Under the pieces are notes generated by a model. It saw only the letters and a program-made list of their open reading frames with translations, had not been told where the DNA came from and searched no databases. This document shows positions 43,391 to 52,073 of a stretch of 64,000 nucleotides of DNA, one piece after another; the stretch's first letter is position 1, and every line of letters starts with the position of its first letter. A program made the position numbers and the translations under genes. Source of the DNA: Ruminococcus sp. (GTDB lineage Bacteria; Bacillota; Clostridia; Lachnospirales; Lachnospiraceae); contig JACERV010000002.1 in assembly GCA_013911065.1 (NCBI GenBank), positions 116,978 to 180,977 on the forward strand, in the 5' to 3' direction.

Positions 43391-44185
43391 CTACACTGTC
43401 TGTTTAATCGTAAGCAAGTCCTTCACCCACTGGGTCAAAAGAGTGAGAGCAGATTTTGCAGAATTCAAATCGTCGTATATTTCTGATTCCATCAGATTTT
43501 TAATTTCACCATCTCTAATATCTAACCCCATAGTGATAACATCAGTATGACTTGGTTGGGTATTAATAGAACGATCTATCCCAACTTGGTTCAGACTATA
43601 AAATTGATTGGGGGCTAAGGCTCTTACACGTTCATATACCTCACTAAATTCCAATCCGGAATTATCAGCCAAAAGAGCTAATGGTTTTGCCAACATTTTT
43701 GCATATGTATTTCCCAGTATTTCAATGTTGTGATCCCGGCAATATTTTATAACTGGGCGCTGCAACGTCAAATACGCTAATCCGCCGCCTGGCAGCTTCC
43801 CTTGATTTTCACTTGCCATTCGCTCAAGATATTGATTTAAATATTGATTAATATTACCTATATTCTTACTAACCAGTTCCTCCGGCAGAGCAAATTTATC
43901 GCAGTAGCAAATAAATTCATTTAAAAAAACTACTGCTGTTTTCACTCCATCTTCCGGAAGGCTGCTTCTGCGCATAAATGCCGCAGCATACGCTGTTTCT
44001 ACATCTTGAAAATCTGCCGACTTCAATATTTCACTTAGCTTATTACTATTTTTATAGTCAATAGATGAACGAAAAAAAATCATGTCGTTTACTCCATAAA
44101 TGGTTCCTGCGATTTCGGCCAATTGACTAATTCCCATTTTTATTTTTTTATCAATGAGAAATAATTTTCTATTTGCTGTGTACAT
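43391..44185 (-). CDS. Chaperonin-like protein reduced to the equatorial domain
   Basis: By eye this 264-residue protein aligns with both ends of GroEL but lacks the middle. Residues 12-40 (IKMGISQLAEIAGTIYG) parallel GroEL's VKMLRGVNVLADAVKVTLG; EDGVKTAVVFLNEFI (78-92) parallels GDGTTTATVLAQAII; PEELVSKNIGNI parallels NPMDLKRGIDKA. Then PGGGLAYL (132-139), AKPLALLADNSGLEFSEV (166-183) and TDVITMGL (214-221), with KSALTLLTQWVKDL (245-258), parallel the GroEL C-terminal equatorial segment. The ATPase motif is altered (no TTT triplet) and the apical/intermediate domains are absent, so it is unlikely to be a folding machine. It lies in the tct-FAD-iolG-iolE operon. Function unknown. Confidence 0.65.
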   Translation of the reverse strand: MYTANRKLFLIDKKIKMGISQLAEIAGTIYGVNDMIFFRSSIDYKNSNKLSEILKSADFQDVETAYAAAFMRRSSLPEDGVKTAVVFLNEFICYCDKFALPEELVSKNIGNINQYLNQYLERMASENQGKLPGGGLAYLTLQRPVIKYCRDHNIEILGNTYAKMLAKPLALLADNSGLEFSEVYERVRALAPNQFYSLNQVGIDRSINTQPSHTDVITMGLDIRDGEIKNLMESEIYDDLNSAKSALTLLTQWVKDLLTIKQTV

Positions 44186-44222
44186 AACTCACCTATAAAT
44201 GTTAAACATTTCCTCTCTGCTA

Positions 44223-45497
44223 TTATAATGTAATATTTTGTTTGCTCAATTCAGAATGAATCGTATCAATATCTATTTCCAGCGGATGTTTTCCTTGATT
44301 AACGCTCATTGCAGCTACTACTCCCATGGCATTTCCCATATTCATCACAATCGGCATAACCCGGTAACTGGAGTGAGCCTTATGTGTTCCTGATATATTT
44401 CGTCCATTTAGTAACAGGCCCCGGATTCTTTTTGGAACAAAACAACGTAATGGAATCGTAAATGGCTTATCCTGAGTAAATGTTTTATACTCTCCGTCAG
44501 CATCAAGCCCGGCGCCTTCCACGTTATGCAAATCAAAGAAAAACCTCGATTTACTAACTACCCAATCGTCAAATACACACGCTTCACTAATATCCCTTTC
44601 ATTAAGCTGATAATGTGCTTCAAATCTCCTTGTCTCACGAACTCCGATCATGTTTGCGCTATCGATTAAGTAACAGCCCTCATACCCCGGAATATGGCGT
44701 CTCAAAAATTTTATAATTTCACTTATTTGTTCTCTACACTGAATTTCAGCTTTTATCAGATCTTCCGTATTCGTTCCATCTACGTTTATCACATTTGTCA
44801 TGTTTGCTGTTACAACTCCAGGTAAAGAAGATGGGTAGAGTAAAATATGACCGGCCGGCGAAGGCAATTCTTTTCTTCCGACTGTCTGCAAATCTCCTTC
44901 CGGAAGTTTCATTGTATCCTCAAACCCCCAAAAGAACATTGCCCGATCCATATCCACGCCAGCGACCTTAAACATAATTGTCATAGGCTGCATTCCGCCG
45001 TCTTGCCTTCCTTTTTCAAATGGGACTCCTGCTTTTGCAGCAACATCACCATCACCGGTAGAATCAATTAACATATCACAGTAAATCGCTTCCCGTCCAG
45101 ACTTACTTTCGGTGATAATCCCTCTTAAAGTGTCCTCTTCCATGATTACATCACTGAAATTGGTGTACAATTTTATAATCACGCCTGCTTCTTGTAACAT
45201 TTTGAGCATTACTATTTTTAGTTTTTCCGGATTAATAACCTCTTCACTTTCACAATCACGAGCTTTTTCCCGAAGTTCTTCGAAAATTCCACCTTCCTGA
45301 TGCCCTGTCCAGTGACTCATAATTCCCGTTGTTGCAACACCGCCAATAGCGCCATAGGATTCAACAATCATAGTCTTTCTCCCCATTCGCCCAGAACTAA
45401 GTGCCGCACCAAAACCAGACGGTCCCCCACCTACAACCAGTACCTCCACGCTGCCTTTTACTGGTATTTCTTTACTTGGTTCAATATAATATTTCAT
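44223..45497 (-). CDS. FAD-dependent oxidoreductase (FAD_oxidored family)
   Basis: The 424-residue protein has an N-terminal FAD motif VLVVGGGPSGFGAALSSGRMG, a ESYGAIGGVATTGI segment typical of the PF12831-like family, DSTGDGDVAAKAGV, and a C-terminal RNISGTHKAHSSYRVMP. Members oxidise sugars, cyclitols or organic acids and are often linked to uptake operons. It begins 12 nt after tctA and precedes the chaperonin-like gene. Inferred role: first oxidation of the imported substrate. Confidence 0.88.
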   Translation of the reverse strand: MKYYIEPSKEIPVKGSVEVLVVGGGPSGFGAALSSGRMGRKTMIVESYGAIGGVATTGIMSHWTGHQEGGIFEELREKARDCESEEVINPEKLKIVMLKMLQEAGVIIKLYTNFSDVIMEEDTLRGIITESKSGREAIYCDMLIDSTGDGDVAAKAGVPFEKGRQDGGMQPMTIMFKVAGVDMDRAMFFWGFEDTMKLPEGDLQTVGRKELPSPAGHILLYPSSLPGVVTANMTNVINVDGTNTEDLIKAEIQCREQISEIIKFLRRHIPGYEGCYLIDSANMIGVRETRRFEAHYQLNERDISEACVFDDWVVSKSRFFFDLHNVEGAGLDADGEYKTFTQDKPFTIPLRCFVPKRIRGLLLNGRNISGTHKAHSSYRVMPIVMNMGNAMGVVAAMSVNQGKHPLEIDIDTIHSELSKQNITL

Positions 45498-45509
45498 TTT
45501 TCTCTCCTT

Positions 45510-47006
45510 TTATGTAGTTTCTTTTTTTCCACTCTTTATCAGTTTGTAGAAGAAAAATACAACTGAAAAAGCTGCTAACAATAGGAAGATCAGGCTAAAC
45601 GGCCGGCTGATAAAGATTGACATAGAATTATTGGATAGAACCATTGAACGGCGGAAATTTAATTCCACCAAACTGCCTAATACAACTCCCAAAATAATCG
45701 GCACTACTCCAAAATCCAGTTTTCTCAATATAAATGAGACAATTCCGATGATAATAGAAACTAATACATGAAACGTACTTGCTTCACTGGAAAAAGTTCC
45801 TGCAACACAGTAAATCACTATAATTGCACTCATCAGCTCATAAGGAATCCTAGTTATGTTTACATAATAGCGTGTAAATAGCTTTCCGATAATCAACATG
45901 AATATATTTACAAACAATAAGCCTACCATAATAGCATAAATGGTATCCGGAAAATCCTTAAACAATGATGGACCCGGGACCATGCCCTGCAGCATCAGTG
46001 CCCCCAACAAAATCGCCGTGCAACCATCTCCTGGAATTCCCAGTGTAAGTAACGGTATTAGTGTAGACCCAGTAGTTGCATTATTAGCTGACTCCGAAGC
46101 TGCCACTCCTTCTATTTCTCCAGTCCCAAATTCATCGCCGCGCTTTGACATCTTCTTGGTCTGATCATAACTAATAAATGCAGCAATTCCACCTCCGGTA
46201 CCTGGTGTGGCCCCTACAATAGTCCCAATTCCCGTAGAAACAAGCATAGCCTTTATACAGCGCTTAAACTCCCCAAATGATACTGTTTCCCGATCAATTT
46301 TTAATTTAGTCTTGCGGCTCATATCCTCATTTGGTCTATAATCTGCCTTTGAAATCAGTTCCGCTAGTGCAAATAATCCTACCAATGTAACTATAAGAGG
46401 AATTCCTCCCGCTAATTTACTGCTTCCAAAAGTAAACCTTACAACACCGCTGACCGAGTCCTGTCCGATAATAGCTACAAAAATACCAACGATACCACCA
46501 ATGAGCCCCTTTATAATGTTTTTGTTAGATATACTGGCAATAATTGATAATCCGAAAATCGCTATGGAAAAATACTCAGGCGGGCCAAAATGCATCGTTA
46601 TTTTAGCTATGTTAGGAGCCGCAAAAAGCAGGATTAACGCGCTGATAATTCCTCCAACAAAAGATGCATAAAGCGCCATAGTTAAAGCCTTAAATGCCTT
46701 ACCTTTTTTTGTCATCGGGTATCCATCCAGCATCGTAGCTGCATTTGCCGGTGTTCCAGGGGTATTGATTAAAATTGCAGTAATTGACCCGCCATAAGTC
46801 CCTCCGCAGTACAACCCCAAGCATAATAAAATTGCTGGAACAGGATCCATACTATAGGTAATAGGCAAACAGAGGATTATTGCCAAATCAGCCGTTAGCC
46901 CTGGTATTGCACCAATCACAATACCACAGACCAGACCAATAATAATCGCTAATAACGATTCAAATGTTAATAGTGCAGAGAAACCTGCAATAATATATTC
47001 GATCAT
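45510..47006 (-). CDS. Tripartite tricarboxylate transporter large membrane protein (TctA)
   Basis: The 498-residue protein has 11-12 predicted helices and TctA hallmarks: GLVCGIVIGAIPGLTADLAI, GGSITAILINTPGTPANAAT, and a repeat of that motif later (GATPGTGGGIAAFISYDQ, LGIPGDGCTAI). It is the transport channel of a secondary, binding-protein-dependent carboxylate importer with TctB and TctC. The substrate of this family varies from citrate to aromatic acids. Confidence 0.93.
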   Translation of the reverse strand: MIEYIIAGFSALLTFESLLAIIIGLVCGIVIGAIPGLTADLAIILCLPITYSMDPVPAILLCLGLYCGGTYGGSITAILINTPGTPANAATMLDGYPMTKKGKAFKALTMALYASFVGGIISALILLFAAPNIAKITMHFGPPEYFSIAIFGLSIIASISNKNIIKGLIGGIVGIFVAIIGQDSVSGVVRFTFGSSKLAGGIPLIVTLVGLFALAELISKADYRPNEDMSRKTKLKIDRETVSFGEFKRCIKAMLVSTGIGTIVGATPGTGGGIAAFISYDQTKKMSKRGDEFGTGEIEGVAASESANNATTGSTLIPLLTLGIPGDGCTAILLGALMLQGMVPGPSLFKDFPDTIYAIMVGLLFVNIFMLIIGKLFTRYYVNITRIPYELMSAIIVIYCVAGTFSSEASTFHVLVSIIIGIVSFILRKLDFGVVPIILGVVLGSLVELNFRRSMVLSNNSMSIFISRPFSLIFLLLAAFSVVFFFYKLIKSGKKETT

Positions 47007-47021
47007 TCTTCTTATCCTTCC

Positions 47022-47483
47022 TTAAGGTAATGCAACATTAAGTAAGTTACTAAATACATAATAAGCAATAAATATATTAGCGCTCACAATTACATAGAAC
47101 CACCACTTTCTAGCTCCAAAATAAAGTAGTATTCCATTTGATAATAATAATGATGAAATAGTAAAGCCAGCATACGGCAAAATCATTCCATACGCTAATA
47201 GCATTAACATATAGATTAATGGCTTCAGTTTTGCCAAAGTTTCTTTATTTAATAACTTTTTTGATAATATAACTTCTTTCTTAGCTTTATCACATATCCC
47301 CTGTATAAGCAGTATAATACTGAGTAATATCAGCATATTTAATAGTAGCATCGGAATAGTGGCCGCATTAATATCACTGGTTTCATAAGTTTTTATCTGT
47401 GATGGAACCAATAGGCGCATTGTAATTCCAACCACAAGAAATAGTGCTCCGCTGATTAAATTAGAATTATATTTAATTTTCAT
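47022..47483 (-). CDS. Tripartite tricarboxylate transporter small membrane protein (TctB)
   Basis: The 153-residue protein has four predicted helices (ISGALFLVVGITMRLL; MLLLNMLILLSIILLIQGI; KPLIYMLMLLAYGMILPYAG; a final WWFYVIVSANIFIAYYVF) as expected for TctB. It is flanked by tctC and tctA, which makes the assignment safe despite low motif content. Confidence 0.9.
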   Translation of the reverse strand: MKIKYNSNLISGALFLVVGITMRLLVPSQIKTYETSDINAATIPMLLLNMLILLSIILLIQGICDKAKKEVILSKKLLNKETLAKLKPLIYMLMLLAYGMILPYAGFTISSLLLSNGILLYFGARKWWFYVIVSANIFIAYYVFSNLLNVALP

Positions 47484-47507
47484 ATCTACCCCTTTTTACA
47501 GATTATG

Positions 47508-48512
47508 CTATTTTATCAACTCTACATAATCATCCATACTATCCATTTGCTTCTCTACAAAATTCTGTACTTCCGTCGAATCAGCATCCCAAACTGGGAA
47601 TCCCATTTCTTCCATATAGGAGATAAACTCTTCATCTTTATAGACTTTTGTTAATATTTCTTCCCATTTTTTAATGACATCTTCAGGAACTTCCGAACTT
47701 ATTGCAAGACAATCCATGCCTGCAAATTCTACATCTACGCCCCAATTTTTCATTGTTTCAATTACTCCAAATGGTGTTTCTACTGGTTCAGGGTAAAACG
47801 TTGCAACAGCTTTTGCGGTTCCTTCTTCTTCAAAATCATAGTAAGCTGGTGGTGTTGCCAGTCCCATCATAACCTGCCCTGAAACAACTGCATTTAAAAC
47901 TTCGGCCTGACTCTCAAAAACAACTGGCTCAGCATCAATTCCTAATGACTTAAAAGCTGCTGATGCCACTACATATTGATCTCCACCAGGTCCGCTAGAA
48001 GTTGCATATTTTATCTTTTCTGATTTACCATACTCAATTACATCATCAAAAGTTTTCAGGTCTGTTTTTTGTGGATTTGTTATTATCATTAATGCAACCG
48101 TTCTCATACCACGCAAAAAAGTAAAGTCAGATAATTCATAATTAACATCCAAGAACTTTGGAGTTAGTGAAAACAATGGACCGTTTGCTGTTACTAATGT
48201 ATAGCCATCCGCAGGTGCTTTAGCCGCATCATTCATTCCAATCGTCCCAGAAGCTCCTGTATGATTTTCTACAATAATTGGATACCCTAAATGTTCTTCT
48301 GCAACCTGCGCAATTTTCCGAGCAATTACATCTGCACCGCCACCTACACCCCACGGGCATATAATTGTTGCCTGCTTAGCAGGGAAATTTCCACCTCCGC
48401 CTTTAGCAGTACCATCTTTTGACCCCGACTGTTCCGATTTACCGCAGCCACTTACCAAATAGCACATTATTGTCATCACCAACATTGCCGATAAAACTCT
48501 TTTTGATTTCAT
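47508..48512 (-). CDS. Tripartite tricarboxylate transporter substrate-binding lipoprotein (TctC)
   Basis: AAGGAGGATTTTATTT precedes the ATG at 48512; the frame extends upstream without a ribosome site. The 334-residue product has a lipobox ending LVSGC (Cys23), a Gly/Ser tether and the TctC/Bug fold (ATIICPWGVGGGADVIARKI; ENHTGASGTIG; YATSSGPGGDQYVVA). It captures a carboxylate for TctAB. The operator-like dyad at 48613-48626 lies upstream. Confidence 0.92.
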   Translation of the reverse strand: MKSKRVLSAMLVMTIMCYLVSGCGKSEQSGSKDGTAKGGGGNFPAKQATIICPWGVGGGADVIARKIAQVAEEHLGYPIIVENHTGASGTIGMNDAAKAPADGYTLVTANGPLFSLTPKFLDVNYELSDFTFLRGMRTVALMIITNPQKTDLKTFDDVIEYGKSEKIKYATSSGPGGDQYVVASAAFKSLGIDAEPVVFESQAEVLNAVVSGQVMMGLATPPAYYDFEEEGTAKAVATFYPEPVETPFGVIETMKNWGVDVEFAGMDCLAISSEVPEDVIKKWEEILTKVYKDEEFISYMEEMGFPVWDADSTEVQNFVEKQMDSMDDYVELIK

Positions 48513-48612
48513 AAATAAAATCCTCCTTTTCCTCCTTTTAATTTTCGTGTTCCGCGCGTAATACACATTTATGTCAGTGTTTAAAACACTTACATACGAA
48601 TAAATCCTGTAA

Positions 48613-48626
48613 TGAATACGTATGCA
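48613..48626 (-). promoter_or_regulatory. LacI-type operator upstream of tctC
   Basis: TGAATACGTATGCA matches 13 of 14 positions of the perfect palindrome before the LacI gene, placing the tct-iol operon under that regulator. It is about 100 bp before tctC. Confidence 0.7.
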
Positions 48627-48666
48627 ATAACTGCATTAATCTTCCCCCTCTAAATTACAGAGGGGG

Positions 48667-49680
48667 TTAAAAAGTATCCCTATAAATAAGTTTTCCTTCA
48701 ATCACAACTTTTCGCTCAGAAATTTGTTTATTCTGACTTAATTCAATAACCCATTGTGAAGCTACATTAATAATTTTTTCGTAATCGATTGCAACAGTTG
48801 TCAATTCAGGCTTTGCCCATGTTGACATAGGGATATTATCATAACCAATTATTGCAACATCTTCCGGAACTTTTATCCCAGCCTGTTTTAGGCCTTCGAT
48901 AGCCCCTAATGCCATAAAATCATTATGGGCAAAACAACACGTGCCATGTAGAAATAATTCTGTATTTTTCTTAACCAAATCACGTGTATGCTCAAATTTA
49001 TATTGACCATTTAAAATAAATTTATCTTCTATTTGATATCCATTAGCTTTTATCGCTTCACTAAACCCTTTATGCTTGTTAATTACATCCGAACGATCAG
49101 GCGGGCCGGTAATTTCAATAAATCTTCGATATCCTTTTTTACAGAAAATATCTCCAACCATATATCCTATACTTTTATGGTCAGGTGAAATCATACATGT
49201 ATAATTCATATTCATATCTGTATCATAAACAAAAATATGCGGAATCCCCGATTTTTCTAATAAAGTACCAACTTTATCATTAATCCTTGGCCGATTAATA
49301 ATCAAAGCATCAAATCTTCTATTGTTAATGCTTTTTTCAATATTTGATATATTCCCATCACTTTTATCATCAAATACTGGGACAAGGTCCAAATGATTTG
49401 CAATCAGCTTATTTCTAATACGAAAATACAAATCACTTTGAATATAATGATTTGCAAATCCTTCAAAATCTTCTGAAAAAACATAACCCACTACTCCAGT
49501 TCTATTAGTACGTAATCCTCTCGCATTGCTATTAAACTGAAAAGAATACTGTGAAGCTATATTTAAAACGCGTTCTCGTGTTTCAGCTGATACTAAGGGG
49601 CTGTTATTTAAACACCTGGACACCGTTGACTGTGAAACTCCTGCTAACTTTGCTAACTCTGTTGAAGTAATTGTTTTCAA
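48667..49680 (-). CDS. LacI-family regulator of the tct-iol operon
   Basis: A UUG at 49680 is chosen: GGAGG lies 8 nt before it, and the protein then begins TITSTELAKLAGVSQSTVSR, the LacI HTH. The longer frame from ATG 49710 would start inside the operator. The 337-residue protein has the hinge NSNARGLRTNRTGVVGYVF and a sugar-binding-protein-like sensor domain (VAIIGYDNIPMSTWAKPELTTV). Perfect and near-perfect copies of TGAATACGTATTCA precede this gene and tctC, so it likely controls both. Confidence 0.9.
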   Translation of the reverse strand: MKTITSTELAKLAGVSQSTVSRCLNNSPLVSAETRERVLNIASQYSFQFNSNARGLRTNRTGVVGYVFSEDFEGFANHYIQSDLYFRIRNKLIANHLDLVPVFDDKSDGNISNIEKSINNRRFDALIINRPRINDKVGTLLEKSGIPHIFVYDTDMNMNYTCMISPDHKSIGYMVGDIFCKKGYRRFIEITGPPDRSDVINKHKGFSEAIKANGYQIEDKFILNGQYKFEHTRDLVKKNTELFLHGTCCFAHNDFMALGAIEGLKQAGIKVPEDVAIIGYDNIPMSTWAKPELTTVAIDYEKIINVASQWVIELSQNKQISERKVVIEGKLIYRDTF

Positions 49681-49695
49681 AAATACTGCCTCCGT

Positions 49696-49709
49696 TGAAT
49701 ACGTATTCA
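49696..49709 (-). promoter_or_regulatory. Operator before LacI gene
   Basis: TGAATACGTATTCA is a perfect 14-bp palindrome 16 nt upstream of the UUG start. It fits autoregulation and matches the site before tctC. Confidence 0.75.
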
Positions 49710-49984
49710 TTTTTACTAAGTATATTTTATTTTTTTACATCATGCAACCATTTCTTAGTTATATTTAAACTTTTCGTACAAACCATCTAATTTTTTCTTT
49801 CTTTTATTGTCTATATTTTACAAAACAAAAACGCTGTAAGGGGAATAAATTGATTTTTAAAATAGGAAAGGGGATTGGGTCTCACTGTATATCCAAAAAG
49901 GAATACCCCCGAAAGAATTCACTGAAAAAATAATTCTAATAATAAAAAAAGCCCTGAAAACTTTATGTTTCCTGACTTTTTAAA
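49710..49984. other. AT-rich region between LacI gene and tRNA-Cys
   Basis: Presumed to hold the LacI promoter and the tRNA terminator. No clear hairpin with T-run and no gene was seen. Confidence 0.4.
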
Positions 49985-50055
49985 AGGCACAGACCGGATT
50001 TGAACCGGTGATCAGGGTGTTGCAGACCCACGCCTTACCGCTTGGCTACTGCGCC
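49985..50055 (-). tRNA. tRNA-Cys (GCA), second copy
   Basis: Identical over its whole length to the tRNA-Cys at 8506-8576, in opposite orientation. Cloverleaf pairing and GCA anticodon as in that copy. It follows tRNA-Glu by 6 nt on the same strand. Confidence 0.97.
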
Positions 50056-50061
50056 TTACTA

Positions 50062-50133
50062 TGACTCCTACGGGAATCGAACCCGTGTTACCGCCGTGAA
50101 AGGGCGATGTCTTAACCGCTTGACCAAGGAGCC
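50062..50133 (-). tRNA. tRNA-Glu (TTC)
   Basis: Acceptor GGCTCCT pairs with AGGAGTC (one wobble), the anticodon loop CTTTCAC contains TTC, and the T arm is ACGGGTTCGATTCCCGT. CCA is not encoded. It is first of a Glu-Cys pair. Confidence 0.97.
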
Positions 50134-50306
50134 ATGTATTTTATTGTGGCCTCCGACTTCGCAGTGACCGTTTTTTATATTATCACATAGTGAAACAAAA
50201 TGCAAGACTTTTTTACATTTTTTTAAACTTAGCATAATATTTTTCTGAGCCGGTCAGCCATAAATAAAGCTGCACCAGTCTCAGTTCCTGATACAGCTTT
50301 ATAAAT

Positions 50307-51092
50307 TTATAATGTTGTGGTAAATCCGCCGTCTACACTAATACTCCATCCATTTATATAATCAGATGCCTTGCTTGCCAGATAGACTACTGTTCCCATT
50401 AAATCTCCCATCTCTCCCCAGCGGCCCGCTGGTATACGGTCGGTAATTTTATTATAAAACCCCGGCTCTTTCCTGAGTTCAGCATTCACTTCTGTAGCAA
50501 GGAACCCGGGAGAAATGGTATTTACCTGAATGTTATACATACCCAGTTCATTGGCAAATACTCTGGTCAGACCGATAATTCCGTGTTTTGCAACCGTATA
50601 GGGAGGACAGTGTTTATCTGCAGTATAAGAGAGCGCAGAACCAACATTAATGATTTTTCCTCCCCCCTGCTTTTTCATGATTTTGGCAACTGCATGGGAC
50701 AGAAAATACACCGCATTTAGATCCAGATTGATACACATATCCCAATACTTATCCGGATAATCATCAAAAGGGGCAAAGGCACTTGCTCCTGCGTTATTTA
50801 CGAGAATATCAATTTTACCGTATTTTTCCATGCACGCTTCTGCCACCTGCTTTATGTATTCCTTATTCGTAAGGTCGCCCTGAAGGAATTCGATTCTTCT
50901 TCCTTCTGCTTCTACTATCTTTTTGATTTCTTCAATATCCGGAGTAAAATGTGGAACAAACAGATCTGCACCTGCCTTTGCAAATGCTGCAGCATAAGCC
51001 ATACCCAATCCCTGGTTTGCCCCGGTAACTATCGCCACCTTTCCCTTTAAGCTGAAAAAATCCATTGAAAATGTCTTTAAATTTGTACTCAT
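50307..51092 (-). CDS. Short-chain dehydrogenase/reductase, KduD/gluconate 5-dehydrogenase-like
   Basis: The 261-residue SDR has cofactor motif TGANQGLG (23-30), NNAGAS, and the catalytic Tyr/Lys in YTVAKHG with Ser in VGSALSY. It ends SVDGGFTTTL. The FSLKGKVAIVTGANQGLG opening is like KduD and gluconate 5-dehydrogenase. It is the last gene of the symporter-dehydrogenase-transketolase operon. Substrate unknown. Confidence 0.9.
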   Translation of the reverse strand: MSTNLKTFSMDFFSLKGKVAIVTGANQGLGMAYAAAFAKAGADLFVPHFTPDIEEIKKIVEAEGRRIEFLQGDLTNKEYIKQVAEACMEKYGKIDILVNNAGASAFAPFDDYPDKYWDMCINLDLNAVYFLSHAVAKIMKKQGGGKIINVGSALSYTADKHCPPYTVAKHGIIGLTRVFANELGMYNIQVNTISPGFLATEVNAELRKEPGFYNKITDRIPAGRWGEMGDLMGTVVYLASKASDYINGWSISVDGGFTTTL

Positions 51093-51108
51093 CCTTGTCT
51101 TTTCCTCC

Positions 51109-52071
51109 CTACCTTAACATGCTTCGGATTTGCTCTGCAATCCCAGTCCGGTCCATTCCATAAAACTTATATATCTCATCAGGATCTCCAAGTACAGAGA
51201 ATGTATCCGGCATTGCCACCCTTTTGAATTTTCCATGATATCCTGCCTCGCATAAAACTTCTGCAACTGCACCTCCCAGTCCTCCATTAATAGAATGATC
51301 TTCCACTGTAACAATGTTACCGGCCTTATATGCAACTCTTAAAATAGCATCCGTATCCAGCGGCTTTATTGTATGCATATCCAAAACCCCTGCTGAAATC
51401 CCTTCCTCCTTCAACATTTTAGCCGCCATCATACACTCATAAAGACTGGATCCCGTGGAAATAATAGCCGCATCTTTCCCTTCTACTAATTCAATGGCTT
51501 TTCCGATTTGAAATTCATAGTCTTCCGCATAAATATCCGGGGATCCGGCACGGTCAATTCGAATAATCATGGGGCCATCATATTCCATAGATGCACGTAT
51601 TACCTTACGGCACTGCCCTGCATCTGCCGGAACTACAACAGTCAGATTTGGAATTGCCCGGTAAAGGGCCAGATCTGCGATATCATTGTGGGTTGGGCCT
51701 CCCCCTGCCGTAACTCCGGAATGAGTTCCTATTAAGCGTACATTCACATCGTTATATGCAATATCCGTGTGAATCTGATCTGCAGCACGCAAGGGAAGAA
51801 AAGGACCGAACACCTGCGCAAATACGATGTGCCCTGCCAGTGCCATTCCAGCAGACGCGCCTACCTGGTTAGGCTCCGCAATTCCGAAGTTAAAACACCT
51901 GTCCGGATATTTTTCTATAATTTTTCCGGCACTGGAAGAGGGAGCCACATTATCACTGTATGTAAACAAAAATTCACGCCCTTCTTCTGCCAGTTTCATC
52001 AGTTCTTCCCCGTATGCTTCCTTTGCATTGGATAACATCTGATCAAAATCAAACGTAGTCTTCACTGCCAT
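51109..52071 (-). CDS. Transketolase-like protein, C-terminal subunit
   Basis: The 320-residue protein covers the pyrimidine-binding and C-terminal domains of transketolase: FGIAEPNQVGASAGMAL (the Glu contacting thiamine pyrophosphate), THSGVTAGGGPTHNDIADLA, and a final TVEDHSINGGLGGAV. It pairs with the N-terminal subunit encoded 2 nt upstream. Split transketolases of this kind transfer C2 units, but many in catabolic operons have uncharacterised substrates. Confidence 0.92.
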   Translation of the reverse strand: MAVKTTFDFDQMLSNAKEAYGEELMKLAEEGREFLFTYSDNVAPSSSAGKIIEKYPDRCFNFGIAEPNQVGASAGMALAGHIVFAQVFGPFLPLRAADQIHTDIAYNDVNVRLIGTHSGVTAGGGPTHNDIADLALYRAIPNLTVVVPADAGQCRKVIRASMEYDGPMIIRIDRAGSPDIYAEDYEFQIGKAIELVEGKDAAIISTGSSLYECMMAAKMLKEEGISAGVLDMHTIKPLDTDAILRVAYKAGNIVTVEDHSINGGLGGAVAEVLCEAGYHGKFKRVAMPDTFSVLGDPDEIYKFYGMDRTGIAEQIRSMLR

Positions 52072-52073
52072 AA

